Assembly (NCBI RefSeq): GCF_011045125.1
Contig: NZ_JAAKZF010000012.1
Location: 1 to 64,000, forward strand
Direction of reading: 5' to 3'
Length of the DNA: 64,000 nt
Source: Allomesorhizobium camelthorni
Lineage (GTDB): Bacteria > Pseudomonadota > Alphaproteobacteria > Rhizobiales > Rhizobiaceae
Shown here: positions 8,040 through 16,520 of the stretch, in pieces
Layout of the letters: every line of letters begins with the position of its first letter
Numbering within the stretch: position 1 is the stretch's first letter
The notes under the pieces: generated by a model
Seen by the model: only the letters and a program-made list of their open reading frames with translations
What the model was told of the DNA's origin: nothing
Databases searched by the model: none
Made by a program: the position numbers and the translations under genes

Positions 8040-9297
8040 AGCGATGCCCATGATCGCCGGCGACGGGTCGATGGCGGCGCGCGCCGAGGCCGAAGGCGTC
8101 GCGCGGCGCAGCTACGGCAAGCTCGTCGCCTACCTCGCAGCGCGCTCCGGCGATGTCGCGGCGGCCGAGGACGCGCTGTCCGAAGCCTTCGCGGCAGCGC
8201 TTGCCGACTGGACGGCGAAGGGGTGTCCCCAAAATCCCGAAGCGTGGCTGCTGACGGTCGCGCGCCGCAAGCTGATCGACGCCGGCCGGCGGCGGCGCAC
8301 CGGCGATCTTGCCGGCGGGCAATTGCGGATCGCCGCCGAGGAGTTGGAGGCCGCCGAGGCTGAAGAGATCCCCGACAGGCGCCTGGCGCTGATGTTCGCC
8401 TGCGCCGACCCGCGGATCGAGCCCGGCGTCCGCGCTCCGCTGATGCTGCAGGCGGTGCTGGGCCTCGACGCGGCGGCGATAGCCTCGGTGTTCCTGGTTT
8501 CGCCGGCGGCGATGGGCAAGCGCCTGGTGCGGGCCAAGGCCGCGATCAGGGAAGCCGGCATTCCCTTCGCCCTGCCCGGCCGCGACGAGCTGCACGGCCG
8601 GCTGGACGCCGTGCTCGATGCCATCTACGCCGCCTTCGCGGAAGGCTGGGCGCAGCCGCTCGGAACCGACGCCCTGCGCGGCGACCTTGCCGGCGAGGCG
8701 ATCTTCCTGGCGCGGCTGGTCGTCGCTTTGCTGCCGGACGAGCCGGAAGCGCTCGGCCTGCTTGCGCTGATGCTCCACATCGAGGCGCGGCGGGCGGCTC
8801 GACGCAGCGCTGATGGCGACTACGTTCCCCTGGCCGAACAAGACGCCACGCAATGGGATGCCCGCATGATCGACGAGGCCGAAGCGGCCCTGCGGCGCGC
8901 CTCGGCGCATGGCGCGATCGGCCGCTATCAGCTCGAGGCCGCGCTGCAATCGGCCCATGTCCATCGCTGCCGGACCGGGCGGGACAACTGGCGCGACGTG
9001 CTGCAGCTTTACGATGCGATTCTTGCGTTGACCGGTTCGCCCGTGGCGGCGGTAAACCGCGCCCTGGCGATCGCCGAATTGCAGGGCGCGGATGCCGGCC
9101 TTGAAGCCATGCCGGAGGCGTCGCCGGAAAACCGGCTGAACGAATACCAGCCCTACTGGGCAGCGCGCGCCGAACTTCTCGCCCGCCAGGGCGCGGTGGA
9201 CGAGGCCCGCCACGCCTACGACATCGCGACCGGCCTTTCTTCCGACCCGGCGATCCGCCGCTTCCTGCTGAAGCGGCGCGAGGCGCTGCTGGGGTGA
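8023..9297 (+). CDS. ECF42-type RNA polymerase sigma factor with C-terminal extension
   Basis: A 424-residue protein: sigma-70 region 2 at about 20-90 (AWLLTVARRKLIDAGRRRR), region 4 at about 125-180, then a long C-terminal extension (about 190-420) of the DUF6596/TPR-like type (ALLPDEPEALGLLALMLH; AAVNRALAIAE). Extended ECF sigma factors of this group usually have no dedicated anti-sigma factor, and the extension is thought to control activity. The adjacent YCII gene is the typical target and neighbour. It overlaps the RibD-like remnant. Alternative in-frame Met codons at 8044 and 8050 exist. Confidence 0.9.
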   Translation: MSQPGEAMPMIAGDGSMAARAEAEGVARRSYGKLVAYLAARSGDVAAAEDALSEAFAAALADWTAKGCPQNPEAWLLTVARRKLIDAGRRRRTGDLAGGQLRIAAEELEAAEAEEIPDRRLALMFACADPRIEPGVRAPLMLQAVLGLDAAAIASVFLVSPAAMGKRLVRAKAAIREAGIPFALPGRDELHGRLDAVLDAIYAAFAEGWAQPLGTDALRGDLAGEAIFLARLVVALLPDEPEALGLLALMLHIEARRAARRSADGDYVPLAEQDATQWDARMIDEAEAALRRASAHGAIGRYQLEAALQSAHVHRCRTGRDNWRDVLQLYDAILALTGSPVAAVNRALAIAELQGADAGLEAMPEASPENRLNEYQPYWAARAELLARQGAVDEARHAYDIATGLSSDPAIRRFLLKRREALLG

Positions 9298-9319
9298 AGG
9301 CCGGCGTGACAAGCAGGGG

Positions 9320-10207
9320 CTATCCCCGTCTAAGCTCGTCGACTGCGTGGCGAAGGTTGCCTTCGTGCCGCTCCAGCACTGCGGCGGCTTCGTCCGGGTC
9401 AAGCCCGAAGCCCAGCAGGACCGCCGTCTTGACGTCGCCTTCCGCCTGCTCGACCAGGCGCGCCGCATCCTCGGCGTCGCAGCCGACGATTTGGCGGATC
9501 ATGCCTTCGGCCCGCTGCCGCAGCTTCGTGTTGCTGGCGCGCATATGCACCATCAATCCGAGATAGACGCGGCCGAGCTGCACCATCACCGCCGACGAAA
9601 AGAGGTTCAACACGATCTTTTGCGCCGTGCCCGCCTTCATGCGCGTCGAGCCGGCGATCACCTCCGTTCCGCTCTCCACCAGGATCCGGTGGCGGGCCAC
9701 CACGAACAAGGGCGCGCCGGCATTGTTGGCCAGCGCGATCGTGACCGCTCCCGCGATCGTAGCGGCGCGCAGCGCGCCGATCGTGAAGGGAGTAGTTCCA
9801 CTGGCCGCGATTCCGACAACGACGTCGTCGGGGCCGATGCGCGCGTCCGCCATGGCCGCCGCCCCGGCTTCCTCGTCGTCCTCGGCGCCTTCGACGCTCT
9901 CGACCAGGGCGCCGAGACCGCCGGCCATTGCGTATACGATCCGGTCGGCGGGCCAGCCGAAGGTCGGCGGCAGTTCCGTTCCGTCCTGCACGGCGATGCG
10001 GCCCGACGTGCCCGCGCCCGCATAGACGATCCGGCCGCCGCGCTGCAGCGCCGGCACCGCGTCATCCACCGCGGCCGTTATGTCGTCCAGCGCGCCGCGC
10101 ACGGCGGCGGCAGCCGAGAGCTGGCCTTCGTACATGGCGGCCACGATTTCGGCCGTGGACCATGAGTCCAGATTGAGATAGCGCGGACTGATCTGCTCGG
10201 TGGCCAT
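9320..10207 (-). CDS. murQ: N-acetylmuramic acid 6-phosphate etherase
   Basis: A 295-residue SIS-fold enzyme that cleaves the D-lactyl ether of MurNAc-6-phosphate to give GlcNAc-6-phosphate and lactate, in cytoplasmic cell-wall sugar recycling. Visible motifs are YAGAGTSGRIAVQDGTELPP near residues 62-81 (sugar-phosphate site and the catalytic Glu), GIAASGTTPF, and the family signature GSTRMKAGTAQKIVLN. The last 45 residues form the usual UBA-like tail. It is convergent with the sigma factor gene 22 bases away. No MurNAc kinase (AnmK/MurK) is visible nearby. Confidence 0.95.
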   Translation of the reverse strand: MATEQISPRYLNLDSWSTAEIVAAMYEGQLSAAAAVRGALDDITAAVDDAVPALQRGGRIVYAGAGTSGRIAVQDGTELPPTFGWPADRIVYAMAGGLGALVESVEGAEDDEEAGAAAMADARIGPDDVVVGIAASGTTPFTIGALRAATIAGAVTIALANNAGAPLFVVARHRILVESGTEVIAGSTRMKAGTAQKIVLNLFSSAVMVQLGRVYLGLMVHMRASNTKLRQRAEGMIRQIVGCDAEDAARLVEQAEGDVKTAVLLGFGLDPDEAAAVLERHEGNLRHAVDELRRG

Positions 10208-10296
10208 TCACGTCCTCGGCATTGCCTTATAGAAATCCGGCGAAGCCCCCTTCGGTTCCGTAGCCTTCGGCGTAAGGAAGCCGAGCACTTCATCGG

Positions 10297-11154
10297 CTAC
10301 GCCGTCCGGCCGCGCGACAGCTCCGATGCCATGGTCGGGAGTTCGGACAGGATTGTCATATGTCCGTGCCCCGGCAGGACGCGCAGCGAAGAACCTGCAA
10401 CCAGTTGCGCGGTGTGGCGGCTGTGCGCCAGCGGCACCGCCGCATCGATCCCGCCATGGACAATGTGGGCTGGAGACGCAATGGCGCCGACATCGAAGGT
10501 CCAGGCTCGGCCCTGTACGAAGGCGTCCTGCGCGTAGCCTGCCACGCCCTGGCGAAACGCTTCGGCCGCGGCAGCGCCGATTGCGGGGCCGGCCAGATCG
10601 TCCGCAAAGAGGGCGTTATCGGGTTCCGCAAACTCGAAATCGGATGCCGAGTGAAAGCCGCTGCCGTCCGCACCGAATTTCTCGGCGCACCAGGCGATGG
10701 CGGCCGCCTCGTCCGGCATGCGCATGACGTGGCTCTCCATTTCGCTGAAGCCTGCCCACGCGCCGCCCCAGCCCATGTCGGTCACGCCGGCAAGCGCGAT
10801 CAGGGCCGAGACCCGCCCCGGTAACAAAGCCGCGCAAGCGACGGCATAGGGGCCACCCGACGAATGGCCGGCAACCATGAAGCGGTCGATCGCAAGCGCG
10901 TTCGCCAGGGCCTCGACGTCGGCGGGCCAGTCCGCGAGCCGCCGCCCCGGCAGAGGCGACGATTTTCCATATCCGGGGCGGTCGGGCGACAGGACTCTGA
11001 TCCCCTGGGCGAGGAACTGTTCCTCGAGATAGGCCAGATGCAAGCGGGAGAGCGGAGCGCCGTGGAAGAAAAGAACCGGGCTCCCCGCCGCGTCGCCAAT
11101 ATCCGTGTAGGCGAGCGTGCGCCCATCGCCCAGCGTGATTTGCGCGTCCTGCAA
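10297..11154 (-). CDS. Alpha/beta-fold hydrolase
   Basis: A 285-residue hydrolase. The oxyanion motif FFHGAP lies at 29-34, the nucleophile elbow GHSSGG at 96-101 (Ser98), an acid probably in HGGIDAAVPL, and the catalytic His near residue 268 in PGHGHM. No signal peptide, so cytoplasmic. The substrate is unknown; size and motifs fit the broad esterase/epoxide-hydrolase group. It lies 89 bases upstream of murQ on the same strand and may share its transcript, though a functional link is not evident. Confidence 0.88.
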   Translation of the reverse strand: MQDAQITLGDGRTLAYTDIGDAAGSPVLFFHGAPLSRLHLAYLEEQFLAQGIRVLSPDRPGYGKSSPLPGRRLADWPADVEALANALAIDRFMVAGHSSGGPYAVACAALLPGRVSALIALAGVTDMGWGGAWAGFSEMESHVMRMPDEAAAIAWCAEKFGADGSGFHSASDFEFAEPDNALFADDLAGPAIGAAAAEAFRQGVAGYAQDAFVQGRAWTFDVGAIASPAHIVHGGIDAAVPLAHSRHTAQLVAGSSLRVLPGHGHMTILSELPTMASELSRGRTA

Positions 11155-11522
11155 GAGGCGCCTCCTTCACTCGCGGCGGCGGTCCGGCAAGAGACGCAGG
11201 ATCGCGCTGCGCACGCCGTCCCGGCTTGGTTGCCTGAGTGTGGATGCAGGATACGCAATGCCGAACGCGGCTTCAATCGACAGCGTGCGTCCGCCTGCGG
11301 TCGACCAGCCGCCACAGAGACAGTTACCTTCTGCTCGCGCGAACCTTCGACTTCTGTGCGGAAAGAAGTTGCCGCAGGGACAGTTCGAGCCCGGGCCTGG
11401 GGATAATCTCCCCGATCCGCTCCTTCTTGCTGCACCGTAGGAAGACTTCTTGATCCAGTCACAAGCCCAAATTGCTGGATTTGGCGGCCCGGGAAGGATA
11501 GACTTAGTATTTGGTTCAAGCG
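11155..11522. other. Intergenic region, no gene seen
   Basis: A 368-base gap between divergent genes. Overlapping short frames on both strands have no recognisable products. It must hold promoters for the hydrolase (leftward) and the cyclase (rightward), but no clear operator or terminator was found. Confidence 0.6.
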
Positions 11523-13256
11523 ATGGAACAGAGACTAGCCGCAATTCTGGCTGCCGACATGGCGGGCTACAGTCGGCTGATGGAGGCCGATGAATCCGGC
11601 ACGCTCGCACGCCTTCGGACCCACCGCATAGAATTGGTCGATCCCGCCATAGCGAAGAACAAGGGCCGGATCATCAAGACCACCGGCGACGGCATGCTCG
11701 TTGAGTTCCAGAGCGTGACCGATGCCGTGAAATGCGCCGTGGAAATCCAGCAGCGTATGAAGCGGCGCAATTCGGACGTGCCGCAAGAACGGCGTATCGA
11801 ATTCAGGATCGGCATAAATCTCGGCGACATCATTTTCGACGACGAGGATATTTTCGGCGACGGCGTCAATATCGCCTCGCGCATCGAGCAGCTCGCGGAC
11901 GTCGGCGGCATCTGCGTGACCGCAGCGGTCGCGACCCAAATCGCCGACCGTCTCGAAATCGCCCTCGAGGATTTGGGCGAGAAGACGCTGAAGAACATCA
12001 GTCGTCCGGTTCGCCTCTATCGCATCGGGTTCGACGGTCCTGCCCTGCCGGAAATCGAAGAAAAGCGATCCATTTCGAAACCTTCGATAGTGGTGCTGCC
12101 ATTCAACAATATGAGCGGCGACCCCGAGCAGGAATTTTTTGCGGACGGCCTGACGGAAGACATCATCACCGAACTGTCCCGCCACCATGAGCTGTTCGTC
12201 ATCTCGCGCAATTCCAGCTTCGTCTACAAGAATCGTGCGGTGAATGTGCGCGAGGTCGCAGAAAAGCTCGGCGCTCAATACCTGGTGGAAGGAAGCGTCC
12301 GCAAGATCGGCGACAGGGTGCGCGTGACGGTCCAGCTCATCGATACCACGAATGACGCTCATATCTGGGCGGACAGATATGACCGGAAGCTGGATGACAT
12401 ATTCGCGATTCAGGATGAGGTGACCGCGGCGATCGCAGCCACGCTGCCCGGTCGTGTCGAGGCGGCTCAGCGGGACCAGCTCGCGCGGGCGAAACCTGCA
12501 AACATGGCCGCGTATGAATGTGTGCTTGCCGCCAAGGTGCTGCATCACCGAAGCACGATTGCGGACAATGAACGGGCGCAAACCTTGATAGAAAGGGCCG
12601 TCGCGCTCGACCCCGATTATGCCCATGCCCATGCCTGGCGTGCCTGCATTCTTGGCCAGGCCTGGGTCCACAACTGGTGCGAAGACAAGGATGCCGTCTG
12701 GAACGACGTCGTGGCGGCGCTGGACCGGGCGCTGGCGCTGGACGACAACGACGCCGATGTCCATCGCATCCTCGCCGCGGTGAACGTGAACAGCAATGAG
12801 CTGACCACAGCGCGCTACCATCAGGAGCGCGCCCTTGCCCTCAATCCCAATTACGACCTCGTGGTGGTGCAGCAGGGGGAGCTGTTGACGTGGCTGGGCA
12901 GGCCGGAAGAGGGAATTGAATGGATCCGCAAGGCAATGCAACTGAACCCGCATCACCCGGAGAGGTTCTGGAGCCACCTGGGAAAGGCGCATTTCGCCGC
13001 GCGCCAGTATGGCGAGGCGATCGAAGCCTTCATGCATCTGTCGACCATGGACCCCGTTCAGCGCGCCTTCGCCGCTGCCTGCTACGGCTGGCTGGGCGAC
13101 GAAATCGCAGCCGCGGCGCATCTAGGCAAGATCAGAACGCTCGATCCCCAATTCGACCTCGATTCGTTTATCGCGACGCTGCATTATGCCCAGGAGTCCG
13201 ATGTGCAGCACGTCCGTGAAGGACTGCTGAAAGCCGGTATTGCCCACCTGTCATGA
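11523..13256 (+). CDS. Class III adenylate/guanylate cyclase fused to TolB-like and TPR region
   Basis: A 577-residue protein starting at the ATG at 11523 (MEQRLAAILAADMAGYSRLM, the usual beginning of this group; a TTG 12 bases upstream is also possible). Cyclase domain about 1-165: metal-binding Asp in AADMAGYS, KTTGDGMLVEF with the second metal Asp, and DGVNIASRIE with the transition-state Asn/Arg. Residues about 190-320 form a TolB-N-like module (VLPFNNMSGDPEQEFFADGL), and about 325-570 are TPR-like helices. Such proteins are abundant in rhizobia and probably make cAMP under control of the TPR part. No membrane segment is present. Confidence 0.9.
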   Translation: MEQRLAAILAADMAGYSRLMEADESGTLARLRTHRIELVDPAIAKNKGRIIKTTGDGMLVEFQSVTDAVKCAVEIQQRMKRRNSDVPQERRIEFRIGINLGDIIFDDEDIFGDGVNIASRIEQLADVGGICVTAAVATQIADRLEIALEDLGEKTLKNISRPVRLYRIGFDGPALPEIEEKRSISKPSIVVLPFNNMSGDPEQEFFADGLTEDIITELSRHHELFVISRNSSFVYKNRAVNVREVAEKLGAQYLVEGSVRKIGDRVRVTVQLIDTTNDAHIWADRYDRKLDDIFAIQDEVTAAIAATLPGRVEAAQRDQLARAKPANMAAYECVLAAKVLHHRSTIADNERAQTLIERAVALDPDYAHAHAWRACILGQAWVHNWCEDKDAVWNDVVAALDRALALDDNDADVHRILAAVNVNSNELTTARYHQERALALNPNYDLVVVQQGELLTWLGRPEEGIEWIRKAMQLNPHHPERFWSHLGKAHFAARQYGEAIEAFMHLSTMDPVQRAFAAACYGWLGDEIAAAAHLGKIRTLDPQFDLDSFIATLHYAQESDVQHVREGLLKAGIAHLS

Positions 13257-13290
13257 AGTGTGAACATGGCGGTCCTTTCGCTGCAATGGG

Positions 13291-13404
13291 TCAAGTTCGC
13301 ATCGGCTTGAGGCCAACAATGTCGCGATAAAAGGCGATCATCGCCGATGCTGATGCGGCGGCGCCTTCATCGCGATATCGATGCCGCATGGAACTTGCTG
13401 CCAT
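13291..13404 (-). pseudogene. Frameshifted N-terminal VOC/glyoxalase remnant
   Basis: A 37-codon frame with a strong AGGAGG upstream ends AMIAFYRDIVGLKPMRT, matching the start of VOC proteins. A second frame over the same DNA gives GIDIAMKAPPHQHR, the piece expected just before it in that family. The simplest reading is a VOC gene broken by a frameshift and truncated. It lies downstream of an intact VOC-fold gene on the same strand. Short, so only moderately sure. Confidence 0.4.
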
Positions 13405-13441
13405 GGGGTTTCCTCCTGGCTTTGGCCGGTTTGCAAGTTCG

Positions 13442-13894
13442 TTAGCCCCGGTAAGCGCGCTCAAGGTCAGCTATGATGATCTTCTTCATCTTGTACATGG
13501 CCTGAAGAACCCGCCCGGCCTTCTCCTTGTCGGGGTCTCCCACCATTTGCAGCAGGATGCTGGGCGTGACCTGCCAGTAGACGCCGAACTTGTCCGTCAG
13601 CCATCCACATGGCTGCTCCTTACCGCCCCCGGCCGTCAGTGCATTCCAGTAGTAGTCGGTCTCCGCCTGGTCCCCGGTTTCCACGAGGAAGGAGAACGCC
13701 TCGTTGTACGGCGCGTGCGAGTGAGCATTCAGGGCGACTATCGGCAGGCCGGCCAGCTCGAAACGGACAACCGACAGCTCGGGATCGGGAAGGTCCGTGC
13801 GCCCGAGGACTTTGGAGTCCTTGAACACGGAGGTGTAGAATCCCATGGCCTCCTCGGCCTGGGATTCGAACCAGAGATGGGGATAGACTTTCAT
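13442..13894 (-). CDS. PhnB-like VOC superfamily protein
   Basis: A 150-residue protein of the PhnB / 3-demethylubiquinone-methyltransferase-like branch of the VOC fold. It begins MKVYPHLWFESQAEEAMGFY, with GLPIVALNAH, EAFSFLVET and the typical CGWLTDKFGVYWQVTP at about 95-110. Members of this branch are cytoplasmic, often without a known substrate. The start is preceded by GGAGAAACG. It lies upstream of the VOC remnant at 13291. Confidence 0.9.
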   Translation of the reverse strand: MKVYPHLWFESQAEEAMGFYTSVFKDSKVLGRTDLPDPELSVVRFELAGLPIVALNAHSHAPYNEAFSFLVETGDQAETDYYWNALTAGGGKEQPCGWLTDKFGVYWQVTPSILLQMVGDPDKEKAGRVLQAMYKMKKIIIADLERAYRG

Positions 13895-13937
13895 ATCGTT
13901 TCTCCTTCAGTAATCGGAACGAGCGCCACCGCCCAAG

Positions 13938-14177
13938 CTATCGCTGCCTCGGGATGATTGACCCGTCCCAGTCACGCTCTAAGTCTATGTCCTGGAGGCC
14001 ATGATCCGAGAAGCGCGCAATGCGCTGCATCGCTCGGCGGTGCTGGAATCCGGAGAACAGGCGGGCGGCACGTTCGGTCACCGCGACACGCAGCGATTCG
14101 ATTGCGTCCAAGGGGGTGCGTTCGGACGCCAGTGCCATTCGATCGCAGGAGTCCAGATAAGCATGAATGTTGCTCAC
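13938..14177 (-). CDS. Small DUF1127-like protein
   Basis: A 79-residue protein with a GTG start at 14177 and AAAGGA upstream. The C-terminal part RAMQRIARFSDHGLQDIDLERDWDG follows the DUF1127 pattern (a basic helix, then DH.L.DI.L.R). Proteins with this domain are small and Arg-rich, and in some alphaproteobacteria they bind RNA and affect phosphate or stress physiology. The N-terminal half is an extension absent from the shortest members. It is divergent from the LysR gene at 14320. Confidence 0.65.
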   Translation of the reverse strand: MSNIHAYLDSCDRMALASERTPLDAIESLRVAVTERAARLFSGFQHRRAMQRIARFSDHGLQDIDLERDWDGSIIPRQR

Positions 14178-14319
14178 AGCACATTCCTTTCATCTTTTGC
14201 GTCGTCATCGAACGACAGTTGGAATCCAGTGCTTTTATTGGTGTAACGTTGCGCCACCCCTGACTGGACGACAACCGAATATTCGTGCAGGATATGTGAT
14301 CAAAACTCACAGATAAGCC

Positions 14320-15231
14320 ATGCCGCGCAGACTCCCTCCTTTAACCGCTCTTCCGGCCTTCGATGCTGCGGCTCGCCACCTGAGCTTCACGAAAGCGGCG
14401 GCCGAACTGCATGTGACGCATGGGGCGGTCAGCCGCGCCATCCGCAACATCGAGGACAGACTCGGTATCCGGCTCTTCGAGAGAGGAACGCGGTCCGTGC
14501 GCCTCACACCCGCAGGCGCCGCCTATGCTGCCGAAATCGGCGCAGCTCTGGATCGAATAGGCGCCGCGACGATCGTCGCCACGGCGCCCCACTCGGCAGG
14601 TGTCCTCAATGTCAGCACGTCGGACGGCTTTGCCGGCCGGTGGCTTGTGCCGCGGCTCCATCGGTTCCACCGCGCGAATCGCGATATCGATGTGCGTCTG
14701 TCCACGTCGGGCCTGCACGCGGATTTCATCAGGGACGGAATCGACATCGCGATACGCTACGGCGCGGGTGGCTATGAAGGGGTGGTGTCGGAGTTCCTGG
14801 CCGAGGAGGAGGTCTCTCCTGTCTGCAGTCCGGAACTGCTGCAAGGAGAACATCCGCTGCGGCAGCCTAGCGACCTGAGACACCACAGACTTATCCACGA
14901 CAACTTCCGCATCGACTGGGCTACGTGGCTGCAGCGCGCCGGCCTGGACGATATCAATCCTGATAGTGGCGTGAGGTTCGACTCCGCCACCTACGCTGTC
15001 GAGGCGGCGGTGCACGGCGAAGGTGTGCTGCTGGGCAGGAGCGCGCTCGTGTCCGCCGACCTGGCAGCTGGGCGACTGGTGCGTCCCTTCGACCTGGCGT
15101 TGAGATCGACGTCGAAATACTACATCGTTTATCCGGACGGCGCGCTGCGGCAGAGGAAGGTCAAGGCATTCCGCGATTGGCTGTTTAGCGAAATGACGGT
15201 TGGCCAGAAGGATACGGGAAGCATCCGCTAA
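14320..15231 (+). CDS. LysR-family transcriptional regulator (GcvA-like)
   Basis: A 303-residue regulator starting MPRRLPPLTALPAFDAAARH. The N-terminal helix-turn-helix (about 8-65: SFTKAAAELHVTHGAVSRAI) is followed by a LysR substrate-binding domain (about 90-295, with GVLNVSTSDGFAGRWLVPRL). The sequence belongs to the GcvA-like branch often found next to the gene it controls. Here the divergent neighbour is the DUF1127 gene, 142 bases away, but control of that gene is only a guess. Confidence 0.9.
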   Translation: MPRRLPPLTALPAFDAAARHLSFTKAAAELHVTHGAVSRAIRNIEDRLGIRLFERGTRSVRLTPAGAAYAAEIGAALDRIGAATIVATAPHSAGVLNVSTSDGFAGRWLVPRLHRFHRANRDIDVRLSTSGLHADFIRDGIDIAIRYGAGGYEGVVSEFLAEEEVSPVCSPELLQGEHPLRQPSDLRHHRLIHDNFRIDWATWLQRAGLDDINPDSGVRFDSATYAVEAAVHGEGVLLGRSALVSADLAAGRLVRPFDLALRSTSKYYIVYPDGALRQRKVKAFRDWLFSEMTVGQKDTGSIR

Positions 15232-15766
15232 CGGACGGGTACGCGGTAGTCGGTCGCATCAGGCAGTAGCGCGAACAGCAGATCTTCGGAATGCCCGATG
15301 GTCCGCAAAGCGCAAGCACCCACCTGTCGCACAATTCCTGACTTTCACAACAAAACCACCAGCGACGACAATTCACGATGATTCTTGTCGCAAAACTCGA
15401 TCGCAGAAATCGAAGTTATGCGACCGACTTTTGCGACAGTAAGCATTCCACATTTTGGGGGCTGCCCACCTGTAGGGCCTTTTCTGTTCATGCCGTCCTG
15501 CGGCTGCGAATCGGGGTTCGCAAACGCTTCATCCCTGCCTTGAACGAAGCCTGGACCTGTTGTGGCTGGGCAAGCCAAGGCATCGCACGCCGCCGCTGGT
15601 GACCCCCAGCCGCGAGTTGCCCATCGCGCCAATTGCGCTATGACCGAGGCCGGAGCGGCAATGGCCGAGGCAAACCCCGCCGCAGATTGTTGTTCTCAGA
15701 TTTATTGGCGCTGGCACGCCCCGCCGCGCTCGGCGGCAGGGCGTTTTGGCCCTCAGTCGTGGCTGG
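15232..15766. other. 535-base non-coding region with inverted repeat
   Basis: No convincing gene on either strand. It contains a 10-bp perfect inverted repeat, TGTCGCAAAA at 15386-15395 and TTTTGCGACA at 15429-15438, with 33 bases between the arms. That architecture fits a recombinase site or the edge of a decayed element. A short frame there reads ILVAKLDR, which recalls serine recombinases but is too short to rely on. Confidence 0.5.
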
Positions 15767-16237
15767 CTATTGCGTCTTCTGAGGATCGTCAGCCGGGTTG
15801 ACATATTTGAGGCCCCACGGGCCATTGGTGGTGATCTGGAGGACGGTCTCCTCGTCGAAATAGACGAAATGCGCCGTGCCGGGCGGCAGCGCGAAGAAGC
15901 TGCCCGCAGGCAGCGCCTTGGCGGCGCTCCGGTCGGCGGTCTCTCCCATCCCGAGCTGAGTAGTCCCTGATATCACTGTGACCACCTCATCCGCAGGATG
16001 CGTGTGCGGTGCGACCGCATACCCAGCCGGCGCTTTGAGCCGAAGGGCAAACAAACCCTCCTTGGTGGGATCGCCGAACAAGACTGCGGCTTCCGCCCCG
16101 GCAGGAAGCACTTTGGGGGCCGGGCCCCATTTGACGTCGTCAGGAGCGATCATTGTGTGCGCTTCCTCTGCCGAGGCAAAGGAGGGGAACCCGCAGAATC
16201 CGATCAAGCTGAGTGCAAATATCGATGCGACTTTCAT
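15767..16237 (-). CDS. Exported cupin-domain protein
   Basis: A 156-residue protein with a clear signal peptide (cleavage near ASA-EE at about 21-24). The single cupin domain shows PHTHPADEVVTVISG at about 78-92 (His ligands and Glu) and the second motif with a His in PGTAHFVYF. Periplasmic cupins of this size may bind metal, but the activity is unknown. It is transcribed away from the aminotransferase region and has 283 bases without features on its 5' side. Confidence 0.85.
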   Translation of the reverse strand: MKVASIFALSLIGFCGFPSFASAEEAHTMIAPDDVKWGPAPKVLPAGAEAAVLFGDPTKEGLFALRLKAPAGYAVAPHTHPADEVVTVISGTTQLGMGETADRSAAKALPAGSFFALPPGTAHFVYFDEETVLQITTNGPWGLKYVNPADDPQKTQ

Positions 16238-16520
16238 GATGAACCTCCCCGTGCAGGGCGGCCTTCACCTCGGCTGCGCGCCGGGGCAGGCCCGCTGAAC
16301 GCTACAGAATAACTCCGCGCAAGATATCCAGGCAAGCGCTCGGCGCGTGTATTCGGGAGCCGAAATTCGTAAATTCAACTAAGACAATACAGTCCTTGAT
16401 CTGAGGTTGCTGATGACCATAGTTTACGCCGGAGGCAAACGGCCGCTCTCCATCACTTGATGCAGATGTTTTTGGCATGACAGACCGATGGCGGCTTCGG
16501 ATCATTTCACGTCCACCCTC

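Noticed and set aside
7198-9468. A 756-codon minus-strand frame over the sigma factor
   Set aside because: It covers a repeat and the antisense of well-supported genes and has no family motif.
15345-15632. Short frames in the 15.2-15.8 kb gap, including one with ILVAKLDR
   Set aside because: The resemblance to serine recombinases covers only a few residues and the rest does not continue it.
16302-16505. A 67-codon minus frame between cupin and aminotransferase
   Set aside because: No ribosome binding site, no family resemblance and mixed composition.
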